Shown here: positions 1-7,174 of the stretch, piece by piece
Layout of the letters: each line of letters starts with the position of its first letter
How positions within the stretch are numbered: the first letter of the stretch is position 1
From: Clostridia bacterium
Lineage (GTDB): Bacteria > Bacillota > Clostridia > Oscillospirales > UBA644
NCBI GenBank assembly: GCA_014872655.1
Contig: WHHJ01000058.1
Location: 1-10,990 of the forward strand
DNA: 10,990 nt
Reading direction: 5' to 3'
Position numbers and translations under genes: made by a program
Notes under the pieces: generated by a model
Told to the model about the DNA's origin: nothing
The model's database searches: none
What the model saw: only the letters and a program-made list of their open reading frames with translations

Positions 1-94
1 ATATAAAAAATATCTTTTAATAAATGTGTTTTGTTTCTAAAAAACATAACAATGAAAACCTTATATTTTAATAAATTAGAAAAGGAGAAAAATA

Positions 95-3000
95 ATGAAG
101 AAAGTACTTTCAATGGTTCTTTTTTTTGCAATGATCCTATCCTTTACAACCGGATTTACCATCACATCATTAGCAGAAAAAATTACAGTTGATAAAGATC
201 ATATTATTCCATACGCACAACCAGCAGATATTCCAACCATCGATGGGAAACTTACATCAGGCGACGAGTGGGAAAATGCATTAAAAATTACTATAGATAA
301 AAATACAGATGGGGCTTCAACTTCTGATATAGATGGAACAGGGACTACAGAAGCGTCTACAAGTTCTGCCTCGCTGGACGCTTACGTTTTATACTCTGCT
401 ACTTTAGACGGATTTGAGTCGGATGACGATATCATATGGAATTATATCCCTGGAGATGATCCTATTGGAGGTTTATACTTCCGTTTTGATGTAAAAGATA
501 CGACACAAGCATTTGCGGCAGGCGAAAATGGTCTTGGCTTGCTTAACTTAAATGCTACAGACTGCGTTCAGGTGGCTTTAAACGGTGATGTAGACAATGC
601 CTCCTCTTCTAGCTTGACTGGCAAAGAATGGCTTTATACATTTTCCGGATATACAGCAGGTGCACCAGGAGTTGGTGAAGTTCCTAGTGGAAACGGTGCT
701 TGGTACGAACATTGGGCTACTGGCGGCGGAAACGCACAGACACACGGTGGGTACAATGTTCAAATAAAAACAAGCATGGATGTTGATTTTGACCCAGCTT
801 ACCCACTGCCAGAAGGCGATTTGTCGACAGATGATCCCGGCTACAAAGAGTGGAAAAAACAACGTGACGATGCTTTTGAACATATCACCAATTATCGTGG
901 ATATACCATCGAAGCTTTTATTGAATGGGAAGCATTCAATATGGGTGAAGGACTGTTTGTGTTGCCGATCGAAGGTCAAAAATTGGGCATGGGGCTAATT
1001 TTACTCAACTACATGTACGATTGGGAAGGCAACGGACCGGTAGCTTCCAGACAAGCACTTGTATGGGGTAAATCGAACATTGGTAGCACAAATGATGGTT
1101 GGCCAGTCCTTGGAACTCCAGCTCTTTTCCCAACATATCAATTGGGTTCACATGAACAAACTACCACCGACTCAGACTATAGTGTTGAAGGAACGGTGAC
1201 AGCTCCGATTGAAGGAAAAACATCTGTTACCCTATCCGTGACAACACCTTCAGAATCGAATCTTGTCGGAATTAAAGTAGAAGTTGCTTTCAATACAGAG
1301 AAATTAACTCTGATACAAGAAACAAATAATAGCAATTATTTTATCGGACAGATGATTCCCCATCAAACAGTATTTACAGACGCCGCAAATGGCAGAATCG
1401 CACTGACCGCTATCGCGCTAACCGGAAACAAATCCGATGTGTTTTCAGGAGGAACAGCAGATTTTGCAAAGTTGAAATTTTCTGTTGCAGACACAGCTGT
1501 TTTGGAAGACAATGATATCACCATTACGGTGACAGACGCCGTAAATGTTAACGCTGAAACTATTTTTGAAAAATTTGGAACGTCTGTCACCTATAAAGAA
1601 CTTGATACTCGTGCGTTGGAAGATGCGATTGAAAAAGCACAGAAATTAAACGCTGACGAATATACCACCGACACCTTTGCCGCAGTAATGACAGAATTAG
1701 AAAAAGCATCAAACGTATTAACAAACATCTATACAACGCAGCATGATTTAGATGCAGCCGCGCAGGCTTTAGAACAGGCACTTGCATGTTTAATAAAAAC
1801 ATATAAAGTTGATGGCACAGTTTCGATTCCCCAATCTGGAAAAACGTCTATGCTCATTACAGTAACCACGCCTTTAAAAGCAGAACTTGCGGGAATCAAA
1901 GTAGAAGTATCTTTTAACACCGAAAAGTTGGCACTGATCACAGAAGAGTTTGAATCTGATTATTTTGTTGGCGATTTATTCCCAAGTCAAATAGAATTAG
2001 TTGATGTTACAGATTCTAAAATTTCCTTAATGTCTTTGGACATTGCAGGCAGCGAATACAATACATTTCCGGGCGGCACAGCAAACTTTGCAAACTTAAA
2101 CTTTAAAATTGCACAAGATGCTGTTTTGGAAGACGGAGATATCACCATCACGGTGACAGACGCTGTAAATGTTAACGCTGAAACTATTTTTGAAAAATTC
2201 GGAACTTCTGTTACCTATCTAAGACTCAATACCAGTGCATTGGAAGCGGCAATTGAAAAAGCAAGAGAATTAAAATCCGATGAATATACTACAGAAACTT
2301 TTTCTGCAGTAATGACTGCTCTAGAAAAGGCAACAGCCACATTAACAAATGCAAATGTAACACAGGACGATATAGATGCCGCGACAAAAACTTTAGAACA
2401 ATCAATTAGCGCTTTAATAAAAACCCACACAGTTGACGGCACCGTATCTGTTCCCAAATCTGGAAAGACATCTGTTTTGTGCTCCGTAACAACTCCGATA
2501 GGAGCTCAACTTACAGGAATTACCATCGCTGTTTCTTATAATAAAGAAAAGTTGACGTTGATCCCAGAACAATATGAATCCGATTATTTTGTTGGCGATT
2601 TGTTCCAGAATCAACTAGAAATGGTTGATGTTACGGATTCTAAAATTGCCTTAATGTCTTTTGGCATCGCAGATAGCGTAAATAATGCATTTCCAGGCGG
2701 GACGTCTGACTTCGTAAGATTAAACTTTAAAGTTTCAGAAGACGTCATTTTGGAAGAAGGAGACATTACCGTTACTGTGACGGATGCTGTAAACTTTGAT
2801 CTTGAAACCATTACAGAAAAATTTGGAACTTCTGTTACCTATCTAAGACTCAATACCAGTGCATTGGAAGCGGCAATTGAAAAAGCAAAAGCATTGGATG
2901 AAGACTTATACACAACAGACTCTTTCCAAGCCGTCCAACAGGCATTGAGCATTGCTGAAACCGTACTCGAAAAAGAAAATGTTACACAACCAGAAGTTGA

Positions 3001-3469
3001 CAGCGCCACCGCAACCTTGGAATCTGCAATCAACAATTTGATCAAAGTTACCATTATTGGTATTGAAATTACTGCACCAACAAAAGTCTATTATTTGATG
3101 GGCGAAGAGTTTGTCGCAGACGGTTTTACTGTACAAAATATATACCAAAACGGTAAAAAAGAATTTACAATAGGCATCTACACAGTACCGAATATGAATA
3201 CCATAGGCGTAAAAGTAATAGATGTAACTGTCGGTAATTTTAAAGGTTCTTTTACGATTTACGTATCTACAAAAGGCGATATTAATGCAGATGGGAAGGT
3301 TTCTCTGGCAGATGTTATTTCTGCTGCAAGAACTGCGGTTAGTTCAGTGCAGAATGCAAATTCTGCTGAAACAATCTACGGAGATGTAATTGGAAATGAC
3401 GGAAAAGTTACCTTAGCGGATGTATTAAAACTTGCAAGAGTTTCTTTAGGAGTCGATACTATAGACTAA
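95..3469 (+). CDS. Secreted modular protein: CBM9-like, 3x(cohesin-like + FIVAR-like), Ig-like, dockerin
   Basis: This 1124-aa protein is exported: a Sec signal peptide covers residues 1-27, with likely cleavage after SLA. Residues about 40-348 resemble a CBM9/DOMON-like carbohydrate-binding domain (IDGKLTSGDEW near the start, YTIEAFIEWEAF near 270-281). Residues 362-985 are three units of exactly 208 residues; each has a cohesin-like beta module (VGIKVEVAFNTEKL, then GGTADFAKLKF) followed by a roughly 65-residue FIVAR-like helical module (YTTDTF, then TQ-D-DAA). Residues 986-1057 match the Big_3 Ig-like pattern. Residues 1061-1124 form a type I-like dockerin with two Ca loops. There is no LPXTG or transmembrane anchor, so attachment probably goes through the dockerin. 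AAAGGAG at 81-87 lies 7 nt before the ATG. It is monocistronic, ending at a strong terminator. A role in surface or extracellular assembly on polysaccharide is inferred; no catalytic domain is visible and the ligand is unknown. Confidence 0.9.
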   Translation: MKKVLSMVLFFAMILSFTTGFTITSLAEKITVDKDHIIPYAQPADIPTIDGKLTSGDEWENALKITIDKNTDGASTSDIDGTGTTEASTSSASLDAYVLYSATLDGFESDDDIIWNYIPGDDPIGGLYFRFDVKDTTQAFAAGENGLGLLNLNATDCVQVALNGDVDNASSSSLTGKEWLYTFSGYTAGAPGVGEVPSGNGAWYEHWATGGGNAQTHGGYNVQIKTSMDVDFDPAYPLPEGDLSTDDPGYKEWKKQRDDAFEHITNYRGYTIEAFIEWEAFNMGEGLFVLPIEGQKLGMGLILLNYMYDWEGNGPVASRQALVWGKSNIGSTNDGWPVLGTPALFPTYQLGSHEQTTTDSDYSVEGTVTAPIEGKTSVTLSVTTPSESNLVGIKVEVAFNTEKLTLIQETNNSNYFIGQMIPHQTVFTDAANGRIALTAIALTGNKSDVFSGGTADFAKLKFSVADTAVLEDNDITITVTDAVNVNAETIFEKFGTSVTYKELDTRALEDAIEKAQKLNADEYTTDTFAAVMTELEKASNVLTNIYTTQHDLDAAAQALEQALACLIKTYKVDGTVSIPQSGKTSMLITVTTPLKAELAGIKVEVSFNTEKLALITEEFESDYFVGDLFPSQIELVDVTDSKISLMSLDIAGSEYNTFPGGTANFANLNFKIAQDAVLEDGDITITVTDAVNVNAETIFEKFGTSVTYLRLNTSALEAAIEKARELKSDEYTTETFSAVMTALEKATATLTNANVTQDDIDAATKTLEQSISALIKTHTVDGTVSVPKSGKTSVLCSVTTPIGAQLTGITIAVSYNKEKLTLIPEQYESDYFVGDLFQNQLEMVDVTDSKIALMSFGIADSVNNAFPGGTSDFVRLNFKVSEDVILEEGDITVTVTDAVNFDLETITEKFGTSVTYLRLNTSALEAAIEKAKALDEDLYTTDSFQAVQQALSIAETVLEKENVTQPEVDSATATLESAINNLIKVTIIGIEITAPTKVYYLMGEEFVADGFTVQNIYQNGKKEFTIGIYTVPNMNTIGVKVIDVTVGNFKGSFTIYVSTKGDINADGKVSLADVISAARTAVSSVQNANSAETIYGDVIGNDGKVTLADVLKLARVSLGVDTID
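1178..3049 (+). repeat. Three tandem 624-nt coding repeats (cohesin-like + FIVAR-like units)
   Basis: Units span 1178-1801, 1802-2425 and 2426-3049, corresponding to residues 362-569, 570-777 and 778-985. The spacing is exactly 208 codons each time, measured from the conserved DAVN motif at residues 481, 689 and 897 and from the GT of (E/D)GTV at 366, 574 and 782. Each unit has a cohesin-like half of about 140 residues and a FIVAR-like half of about 65. Absence of any indel between units indicates in-frame tandem duplication, while uneven divergence along the units suggests later exchange between copies. Confidence 0.9.
2201..2888 (+). repeat. 64-nt identical block shared by repeat units 2 and 3
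   Basis: Positions 2201-2264 and 2825-2888 are identical over 64 nt at an offset of 624 nt, spanning the junction from the cohesin-like to the FIVAR-like module (GTSVTYLRLNTSALE and onward). Sequence on either side diverges. Units 1 and 2 share a different identical tract just upstream (1541-1575 and 2165-2199, 35 nt). The span given here runs from the first to the last copy. Confidence 0.9.
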
Positions 3470-3500
3470 AGAGGCACCATTCGACTTTTATACAATACAA

Positions 3501-3538
3501 TTAAAAAAGAGTTCGGGGTGCCCCGAACTCTTTTTTAA
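3501..3538. terminator. Bidirectional rho-independent terminator
   Basis: An 18-bp perfect inverted repeat (TTAAAAAAGAGTTCGGGG at 3501-3518 and its complement at 3521-3538) has only a 2-nt spacer. The GC-rich core GAGTTCGGGG is flanked by six A on the left and six T on the right, so it has a U-tract in both directions. It sits between the convergent secreted-protein gene (+) and the metal ATPase gene (-) and probably ends both transcripts. Confidence 0.93.
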
Positions 3539-3622
3539 TCTCATTCAGTCTGCACTGTTTAACATATTCTTAAAAATAATACAAAAACTCTCGTCTTATT
3601 ATTTTTTTCAACGACTCCCCAA

Positions 3623-5512
3623 TTAATTCCGTAGTTTATCATGGTTATCTCGATCAAATTTTCGGACGTTCAACGCTCTCATCGCATTCAAAATAGCCAG
3701 GACGGCAACGCCGACATCGGCAAAGACCGCAGCCCACATATTGGCATATCCTAACGCTCCCAGTATCAAAATCAAAAATTTAATCACTAAAGCAAAAATA
3801 ATGTTCTGATATACAATCTGTAAAGTATGCCGCGCAACTTGGACAGCGCTTACCAATTTTAACGGATCATCATTCATAATAACAACGTCTGCGGCCTCAA
3901 TAGCTGCGTCCGAACCGAGACCTCCCATTGCAACTCCGACATCTGATCGGGCAATAACAGGAGCATCATTGATCCCATCACCGACAAAAACAACCTTGCC
4001 TCGAGAAGAACGTGCCGCCATTAAATGTTCCAACTGAATAACCTTATCCGCTGGTAATAATTGTGTATGAACTTCGTCTATTCCTAACTGTTGGGCAACT
4101 TGAGTACCACTTTGAGAACTGTCCCCTGTCAACAAAACCGTATGTTGAATGCCGGCCGCTTTTAAATCTGCAATCGCTTGTTTTGCGGTAGGTTTTATTT
4201 GATCTGAAATCACAATGTATCCTAAATATTGATGCTCTGCAGACACATGAACAACAGTACCATTCTCCTGAACAGATGAAATAGATACATCTTCTTTTTG
4301 CATCAATTTTTCATTGCCCACAAAATATTTTTGGTTTTCAACAACCGTGCAAACACCAAAGCCGGACAGAATCTCGCTTTTTTCAATGTTTTCAGCATGG
4401 ATATCCTTCCCATAAGCACGTTTTAATGATCGCGCAATGGGGTGATCACAATAGTGTTCTGCGTAGGCAGCCTTCTCTAACAAATCGCATTCGCTGATTC
4501 CCGGCTGTGGATGAATTTCAGACACTTCAAAGGTGCCTTTCGTTAATGTCCCGGTCTTATCCATCACAACAGTCTCAGCGTGAGCAAGCGCCTCCAAATA
4601 GTTACCACCTTTTACCAGAATGCCAAGCCTGGACGCTCCGCCTATTCCTCCAAAAAAGCTGAGCGGCACTGAAATAACTAAAGCGCATGGACAAGATATC
4701 ACTAGAAATGTCAATGCACGATGAACCCATTCCGCCCAATTGCCCCATATAATTGAAGGAATGACCGCCAACAGTACGGCACCGATGACAACTGCTGGAG
4801 TATAATAACGAGCAAACTTGGTAATGAAGTTTTCGGATGCGGCTTTTTGAGAAGCGGCGTTTTCTACCAATTCCAAAACTTTTGAAACAGTGGACTGCTC
4901 AAAGGGACGATTTACCCGGATCCGCAGCGTTCCATTTAAGTTAATCGCCCCGCTGAAAACCTCATCTCCGGTCTGAACATCCCGCGGCATACTTTCTCCG
5001 GTCATTGCCGAAGTATCGATCGAAGATTTTCCCTGCACGATAAACCCGTCCAGCGGAATCCGTTCTCCGGCTTTTACCACGATCACATCGCCGACAGCAA
5101 CTTCATTCGGCTCCACCTGTGTTAATTGTCCCTCGCGATCTATATTGGCATAATCGGGACGAATATCCATCAAATCCGCAATCGATTTTCGGGACCGATT
5201 GACGGCATAACTCTGGAAAAGTTCCCCTACTTGATAAAAGAACATTACGGCAACAGCCTCTGCATATTCAGAAGTAAAATATGCACCAATTGTCGCAATA
5301 CACATCAAAAAATTCTCATCCAGAACTTTTCCCCGAAAAATATTTCGCAGGGCTTTATATAAAACATCTCCGCCAATAACCAAGTAAGCCGGAACATAAA
5401 ACAACAACTGCCAATATCCTTGAACAAGACTTGTTTTATCTAATACAAAAGCAAGAACAAATAAAACAAATCCGAGAATAATACGTATCAGTCGCTTTTT
5501 TAGCTTTTTCAT
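3623..5512 (-). CDS. cadA: P1B-2 type heavy-metal (Zn/Cd/Pb) efflux ATPase without N-terminal HMA domain
   Basis: This inner-membrane pump exports divalent soft metals using ATP. All P-type landmarks are in the 629-aa product: actuator TGES at 171-174, the membrane metal motif CPC at 274-276, the phosphorylated Asp of DKTGT at 318-322, the nucleotide-domain HP at 357-358, and GDGIND at 511-516. Lys578 and Asp599 in the last two membrane helices fit the P1B-2 signature (equivalent to the Lys/Asp pair of ZntA), favouring Zn/Cd/Pb over Cu. The protein starts almost directly in membrane helices, so it lacks the usual N-terminal HMA domain; that domain is the separate upstream gene, 13 nt away. 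A GAGGGG ribosome site precedes the ATG. It is the last gene of the sensor-HMA-pump operon. Whether the main physiological substrate is zinc or cadmium cannot be read from sequence; the symbol cadA is a family label. Confidence 0.94.
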   Translation of the reverse strand: MKKLKKRLIRIILGFVLFVLAFVLDKTSLVQGYWQLLFYVPAYLVIGGDVLYKALRNIFRGKVLDENFLMCIATIGAYFTSEYAEAVAVMFFYQVGELFQSYAVNRSRKSIADLMDIRPDYANIDREGQLTQVEPNEVAVGDVIVVKAGERIPLDGFIVQGKSSIDTSAMTGESMPRDVQTGDEVFSGAINLNGTLRIRVNRPFEQSTVSKVLELVENAASQKAASENFITKFARYYTPAVVIGAVLLAVIPSIIWGNWAEWVHRALTFLVISCPCALVISVPLSFFGGIGGASRLGILVKGGNYLEALAHAETVVMDKTGTLTKGTFEVSEIHPQPGISECDLLEKAAYAEHYCDHPIARSLKRAYGKDIHAENIEKSEILSGFGVCTVVENQKYFVGNEKLMQKEDVSISSVQENGTVVHVSAEHQYLGYIVISDQIKPTAKQAIADLKAAGIQHTVLLTGDSSQSGTQVAQQLGIDEVHTQLLPADKVIQLEHLMAARSSRGKVVFVGDGINDAPVIARSDVGVAMGGLGSDAAIEAADVVIMNDDPLKLVSAVQVARHTLQIVYQNIIFALVIKFLILILGALGYANMWAAVFADVGVAVLAILNAMRALNVRKFDRDNHDKLRN

Positions 5513-5525
5513 TAAAAATCCCCTC

Positions 5526-5744
5526 TTATATATCTAAACTGCAGTCCGGATCCGCTTTCTTGCAAGCTTTTACAATATCTTTTAAAATCTGTTCTGTATC
5601 AGTATCTGACAGGTCTAATATCATTTTCTGAGACATAAAATTCACTGTAACGCTATTTACGCCTTGCACTTTCCCCACGGCACTCTCCATTTTAGCTGCA
5701 CAGTTTGCGCAATCTAAATCCTGCAGTCGAATTATCTTTTTCAT
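5526..5744 (-). CDS. Stand-alone heavy-metal-associated (HMA) domain protein
   Basis: This 72-aa cytosolic protein is a single ferredoxin-like HMA domain. The metal-binding loop is DCANCA with Cys12 and Cys15; an Asp before the first Cys is typical of the Zn/Cd/Pb class (DCxxC), whereas copper proteins usually have MxCxxC. The hydrophobic pattern GVNSVTVNFMSQKMILD follows the family. Two further cysteines, Cys61 and Cys68, lie near the C terminus and may add metal ligands. The start at 5744 is chosen over an upstream in-frame ATG at 5807, because a GGAGG site lies just before it and the longer version would overlap the sensor gene. It lies between the sensor (16-nt gap) and the pump (13-nt gap), so it most likely serves as the detached metal-binding domain or metallochaperone of the ATPase. 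Confidence 0.9.
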   Translation of the reverse strand: MKKIIRLQDLDCANCAAKMESAVGKVQGVNSVTVNFMSQKMILDLSDTDTEQILKDIVKACKKADPDCSLDI

Positions 5745-5760
5745 AAAAACTCCTCCCCTA

Positions 5761-6108
5761 TCACTCTTGTATATGATCCATACCCTGTCCGATAATCGTC
5801 TGAACATGTAAATCTGCTAAAGAATACAACATATTTTTTCCTTCTCGACGGCTTTTTACCAACTTGCTTTGCTTCAAAATCCGCAATTGATGCGAAATGG
5901 CTGATTGCCCCATATTCAGCAATTTACTGATATCATACACACATAATTCAGATTCAAGCAATGCATACAAAATTTTTACCCTCGTAAAATCTCCAAAATT
6001 CTTAAATAAATCCGCAAGTTCACACAACTGCATATCATCGGGAATCTGGTCCAAAACAGATTGCACAGCCTGTTCATGATTATGGATATGCTTTTCTTTT
6101 TCCTGCAT
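5761..6108 (-). CDS. ArsR/SmtB-family metal-sensing transcriptional repressor
   Basis: This 115-aa winged-helix protein should repress its own operon and release DNA when metal binds. The recognition region is MGQSAISHQLRILKQSKLV (66-84), followed by the wing (RREGKNMLYSL). The C-terminal helix carries Asp99, His101, His112 and Glu115 in the DxH-x10-HxxE arrangement of the alpha-5 zinc site of SmtB/CzrA-type sensors. ELCVYD (54-59) keeps the Cys and Asp of the SmtB alpha-3 site but has Tyr where CadC has its second Cys. The N terminus is His-rich (His7, His9, His11), which could complete an alpha-3N site. Zinc is the best guess, cadmium possible. AGGAG at 6121-6117 precedes the start. It is first in the operon with the HMA protein and pump, and has a matching operator upstream. 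Confidence 0.94.
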   Translation of the reverse strand: MQEKEKHIHNHEQAVQSVLDQIPDDMQLCELADLFKNFGDFTRVKILYALLESELCVYDISKLLNMGQSAISHQLRILKQSKLVKSRREGKNMLYSLADLHVQTIIGQGMDHIQE

Positions 6109-6124
6109 ATTACATTCTCCTATT

Positions 6125-6146
6125 CATGTGAATAATTGTTCATATG
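6125..6146 (-). promoter_or_regulatory. ArsR/SmtB-type operator
   Basis: Read on the minus strand, the half-sites are CATATGAACAA and TTATTCACATG, which match as an inverted repeat at 9 of 11 positions. This resembles the ATATGAACA...TGTTCATAT style operators of SmtB/CzrA/CadC regulators. It starts 5 nt downstream of the -10 box and covers the expected transcription start, so a bound repressor would block initiation. Regulation by the adjacent sensor is inferred. Confidence 0.85.
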
Positions 6147-6151
6147 TTTAT

Positions 6152-6179
6152 ATTATAACATGTTTTTCTAAAATGTCAA
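6152..6179 (-). promoter_or_regulatory. Sigma-A promoter of the metal-resistance operon
   Basis: On the minus strand, a perfect -35 TTGACA (6179-6174) is followed after 16 bp by a perfect -10 TATAAT (6157-6152). The predicted start falls near 6145, inside the operator, giving a leader of roughly 37 nt before the sensor start codon. Confidence 0.9.
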
Positions 6180-6188
6180 GGCCTTTAC

Positions 6189-6228
6189 AAAAAAAAAGAC
6201 GGTTTATTTTTATAAACCGTCTTTTTTA
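6189..6228 (-). terminator. Rho-independent terminator of the DUF4430 lipoprotein gene
   Basis: The stem GACGGTTTAT/ATAAACCGTC (6198-6207 with 6212-6221) closes a TTTT loop. On the minus strand it is followed by nine T (complement of A at 6189-6197). It lies 35 nt past the lipoprotein stop codon and just before the promoter of the metal operon, so it insulates the two same-strand units. Six T also follow on the plus strand. Confidence 0.88.
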
Positions 6229-6263
6229 TTTATAAAATGAATCGACTTCACAATGCTACCATA

Positions 6264-7025
6264 CTAATGCATTAAATCCGCTCCGCCATTACAGGTATAC
6301 ATCCACCGTACCGAATCTCCGTCCTGTAATGTTTTTAAACTGCTGGACATTCCTACATATTCACCGTTTACATAATAAACCCAACCGCTCCCGGCTCCGC
6401 ACATTTTCTCAGCCAAAGACGAAATCGCCGTTACATACTGTCCAAACATTCCCTTTTGAGATTGGATATCCAGACCGGATGCAAGCAATAAATCGTATAC
6501 CGTTGCATCTTTTGAGAGCTGAAATTCTTTTTCCGCCAAAATGATACCATGGTCGGAGATCTTTTTTGCGGTCTCGTTCCCCTTTTCAAATGCGGTGACA
6601 CACTCCACCTGCAATCGCACCCGAATGCCGTCCGCAGGCAAATCAGGCTTGATAGGTTCTTCAACTTCCGGTTCCGATTCCTCTTGATCTGCCGGAAATT
6701 GAGAATCCGAACTTTCTGATTGATCCGTCTGGTCCGGCGACTCTGAAACAATATCTCCCGCCGGCTGATTTTGCAGACTTCCTTGTTCATCAGGTTCTTC
6801 AGCTACAGAATTCGAATCCGCAGGTGTATCAATCGGATCCGTAGTACCACCCTCCTGCTCTGAAATGGCCTCAGAAGAAGATGGTGTTTGAACTTGTTGT
6901 TGTGAATCTTGCGCAGATATCTGCGATGATGTATCTGTTTCGGGTACAGCGCCGGAACACGCAGATAAGGTTCCTATACTGCACAATAAAAAGAGAAATA
7001 AAATCCATATCAAAGTTCGTTTCAT
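6264..7025 (-). CDS. DUF4430 domain lipoprotein
   Basis: This 253-aa protein is predicted to be lipid-anchored on the outer face of the membrane: a basic start (MKRTLIW), a hydrophobic helix and a lipobox LSAC with Cys23. Residues 24-130 are a low-complexity Ser/Glu/Gln/Pro/Asp-rich acidic linker. Residues about 134-250 match DUF4430, a domain related to the transcobalamin/intrinsic-factor C-terminal domain: ATVYDLLLASGLDI, GMFGQYVTAI, GSGWVYYVNG (212-221) and DGDSVRWMYTC. Three Cys (142, 209, 245) lie in the domain. The start at 7025 is used because AGGAGAG lies 5 nt upstream and the promoter -10 overlaps codons of the longer frame that begins at 7061. It is divergent from a small membrane protein gene. 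The ligand is unknown; cobalamin or another small molecule or peptide is only suggested by the fold family. Confidence 0.87.
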   Translation of the reverse strand: MKRTLIWILFLFLLCSIGTLSACSGAVPETDTSSQISAQDSQQQVQTPSSSEAISEQEGGTTDPIDTPADSNSVAEEPDEQGSLQNQPAGDIVSESPDQTDQSESSDSQFPADQEESEPEVEEPIKPDLPADGIRVRLQVECVTAFEKGNETAKKISDHGIILAEKEFQLSKDATVYDLLLASGLDIQSQKGMFGQYVTAISSLAEKMCGAGSGWVYYVNGEYVGMSSSLKTLQDGDSVRWMYTCNGGADLMH

Positions 7026-7051
7026 GCAATCTCTCCTCTCCCTTAAATAAC

Positions 7052-7080
7052 ATGGTACCAAATAAACCAGTGAATGTCAA
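7052..7080 (-). promoter_or_regulatory. Promoter of the DUF4430 lipoprotein gene
   Basis: On the minus strand, -35 TTGACA (7080-7075) and -10 TACCAT (7057-7052) are separated by 17 bp. The -10 is preceded by TGG, an extended -10 element. The expected start near 7045 leaves a leader of about 20 nt before the chosen ATG. Confidence 0.75.
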
Positions 7081-7118
7081 GCAAAACCGAATAAATTAGA
7101 AAAAATATCTCAAACGCC

Positions 7119-7147
7119 TTGCGCTCATCCACAAAATATGGTACACT
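7119..7147 (+). promoter_or_regulatory. Promoter of the membrane protein-TudS-Nudix operon
   Basis: TTGCGC (7119-7124) and TACACT (7142-7147) are 17 bp apart, and the -10 is extended by TGG (TATGGTACACTA). The -35 is weak, the extended -10 good. It is divergent from the lipoprotein promoter, with about 40 bp between the two -35 boxes. Confidence 0.65.
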
Positions 7148-7174
7148 ATCCCTGTAATATAAAGGAGAAACATC

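Noticed and set aside
1..94. Promoter for the secreted modular protein
   Set aside because: The region is very AT-rich; TTGTTT at 31 and TATATT at 62 are 25 bp apart, so no pair with acceptable spacing could be chosen. The promoter may lie before the window.
3539..3622. Separate terminator for the metal ATPase gene
   Set aside because: No convincing hairpin is present here; the bidirectional palindrome at 3501-3538 is sufficient.
7026..7174. Cobalamin riboswitch between the DUF4430 and S-component-like genes
   Set aside because: The leaders of both genes are too short (about 20-30 nt from predicted starts), and no B12-box-like sequence is visible.
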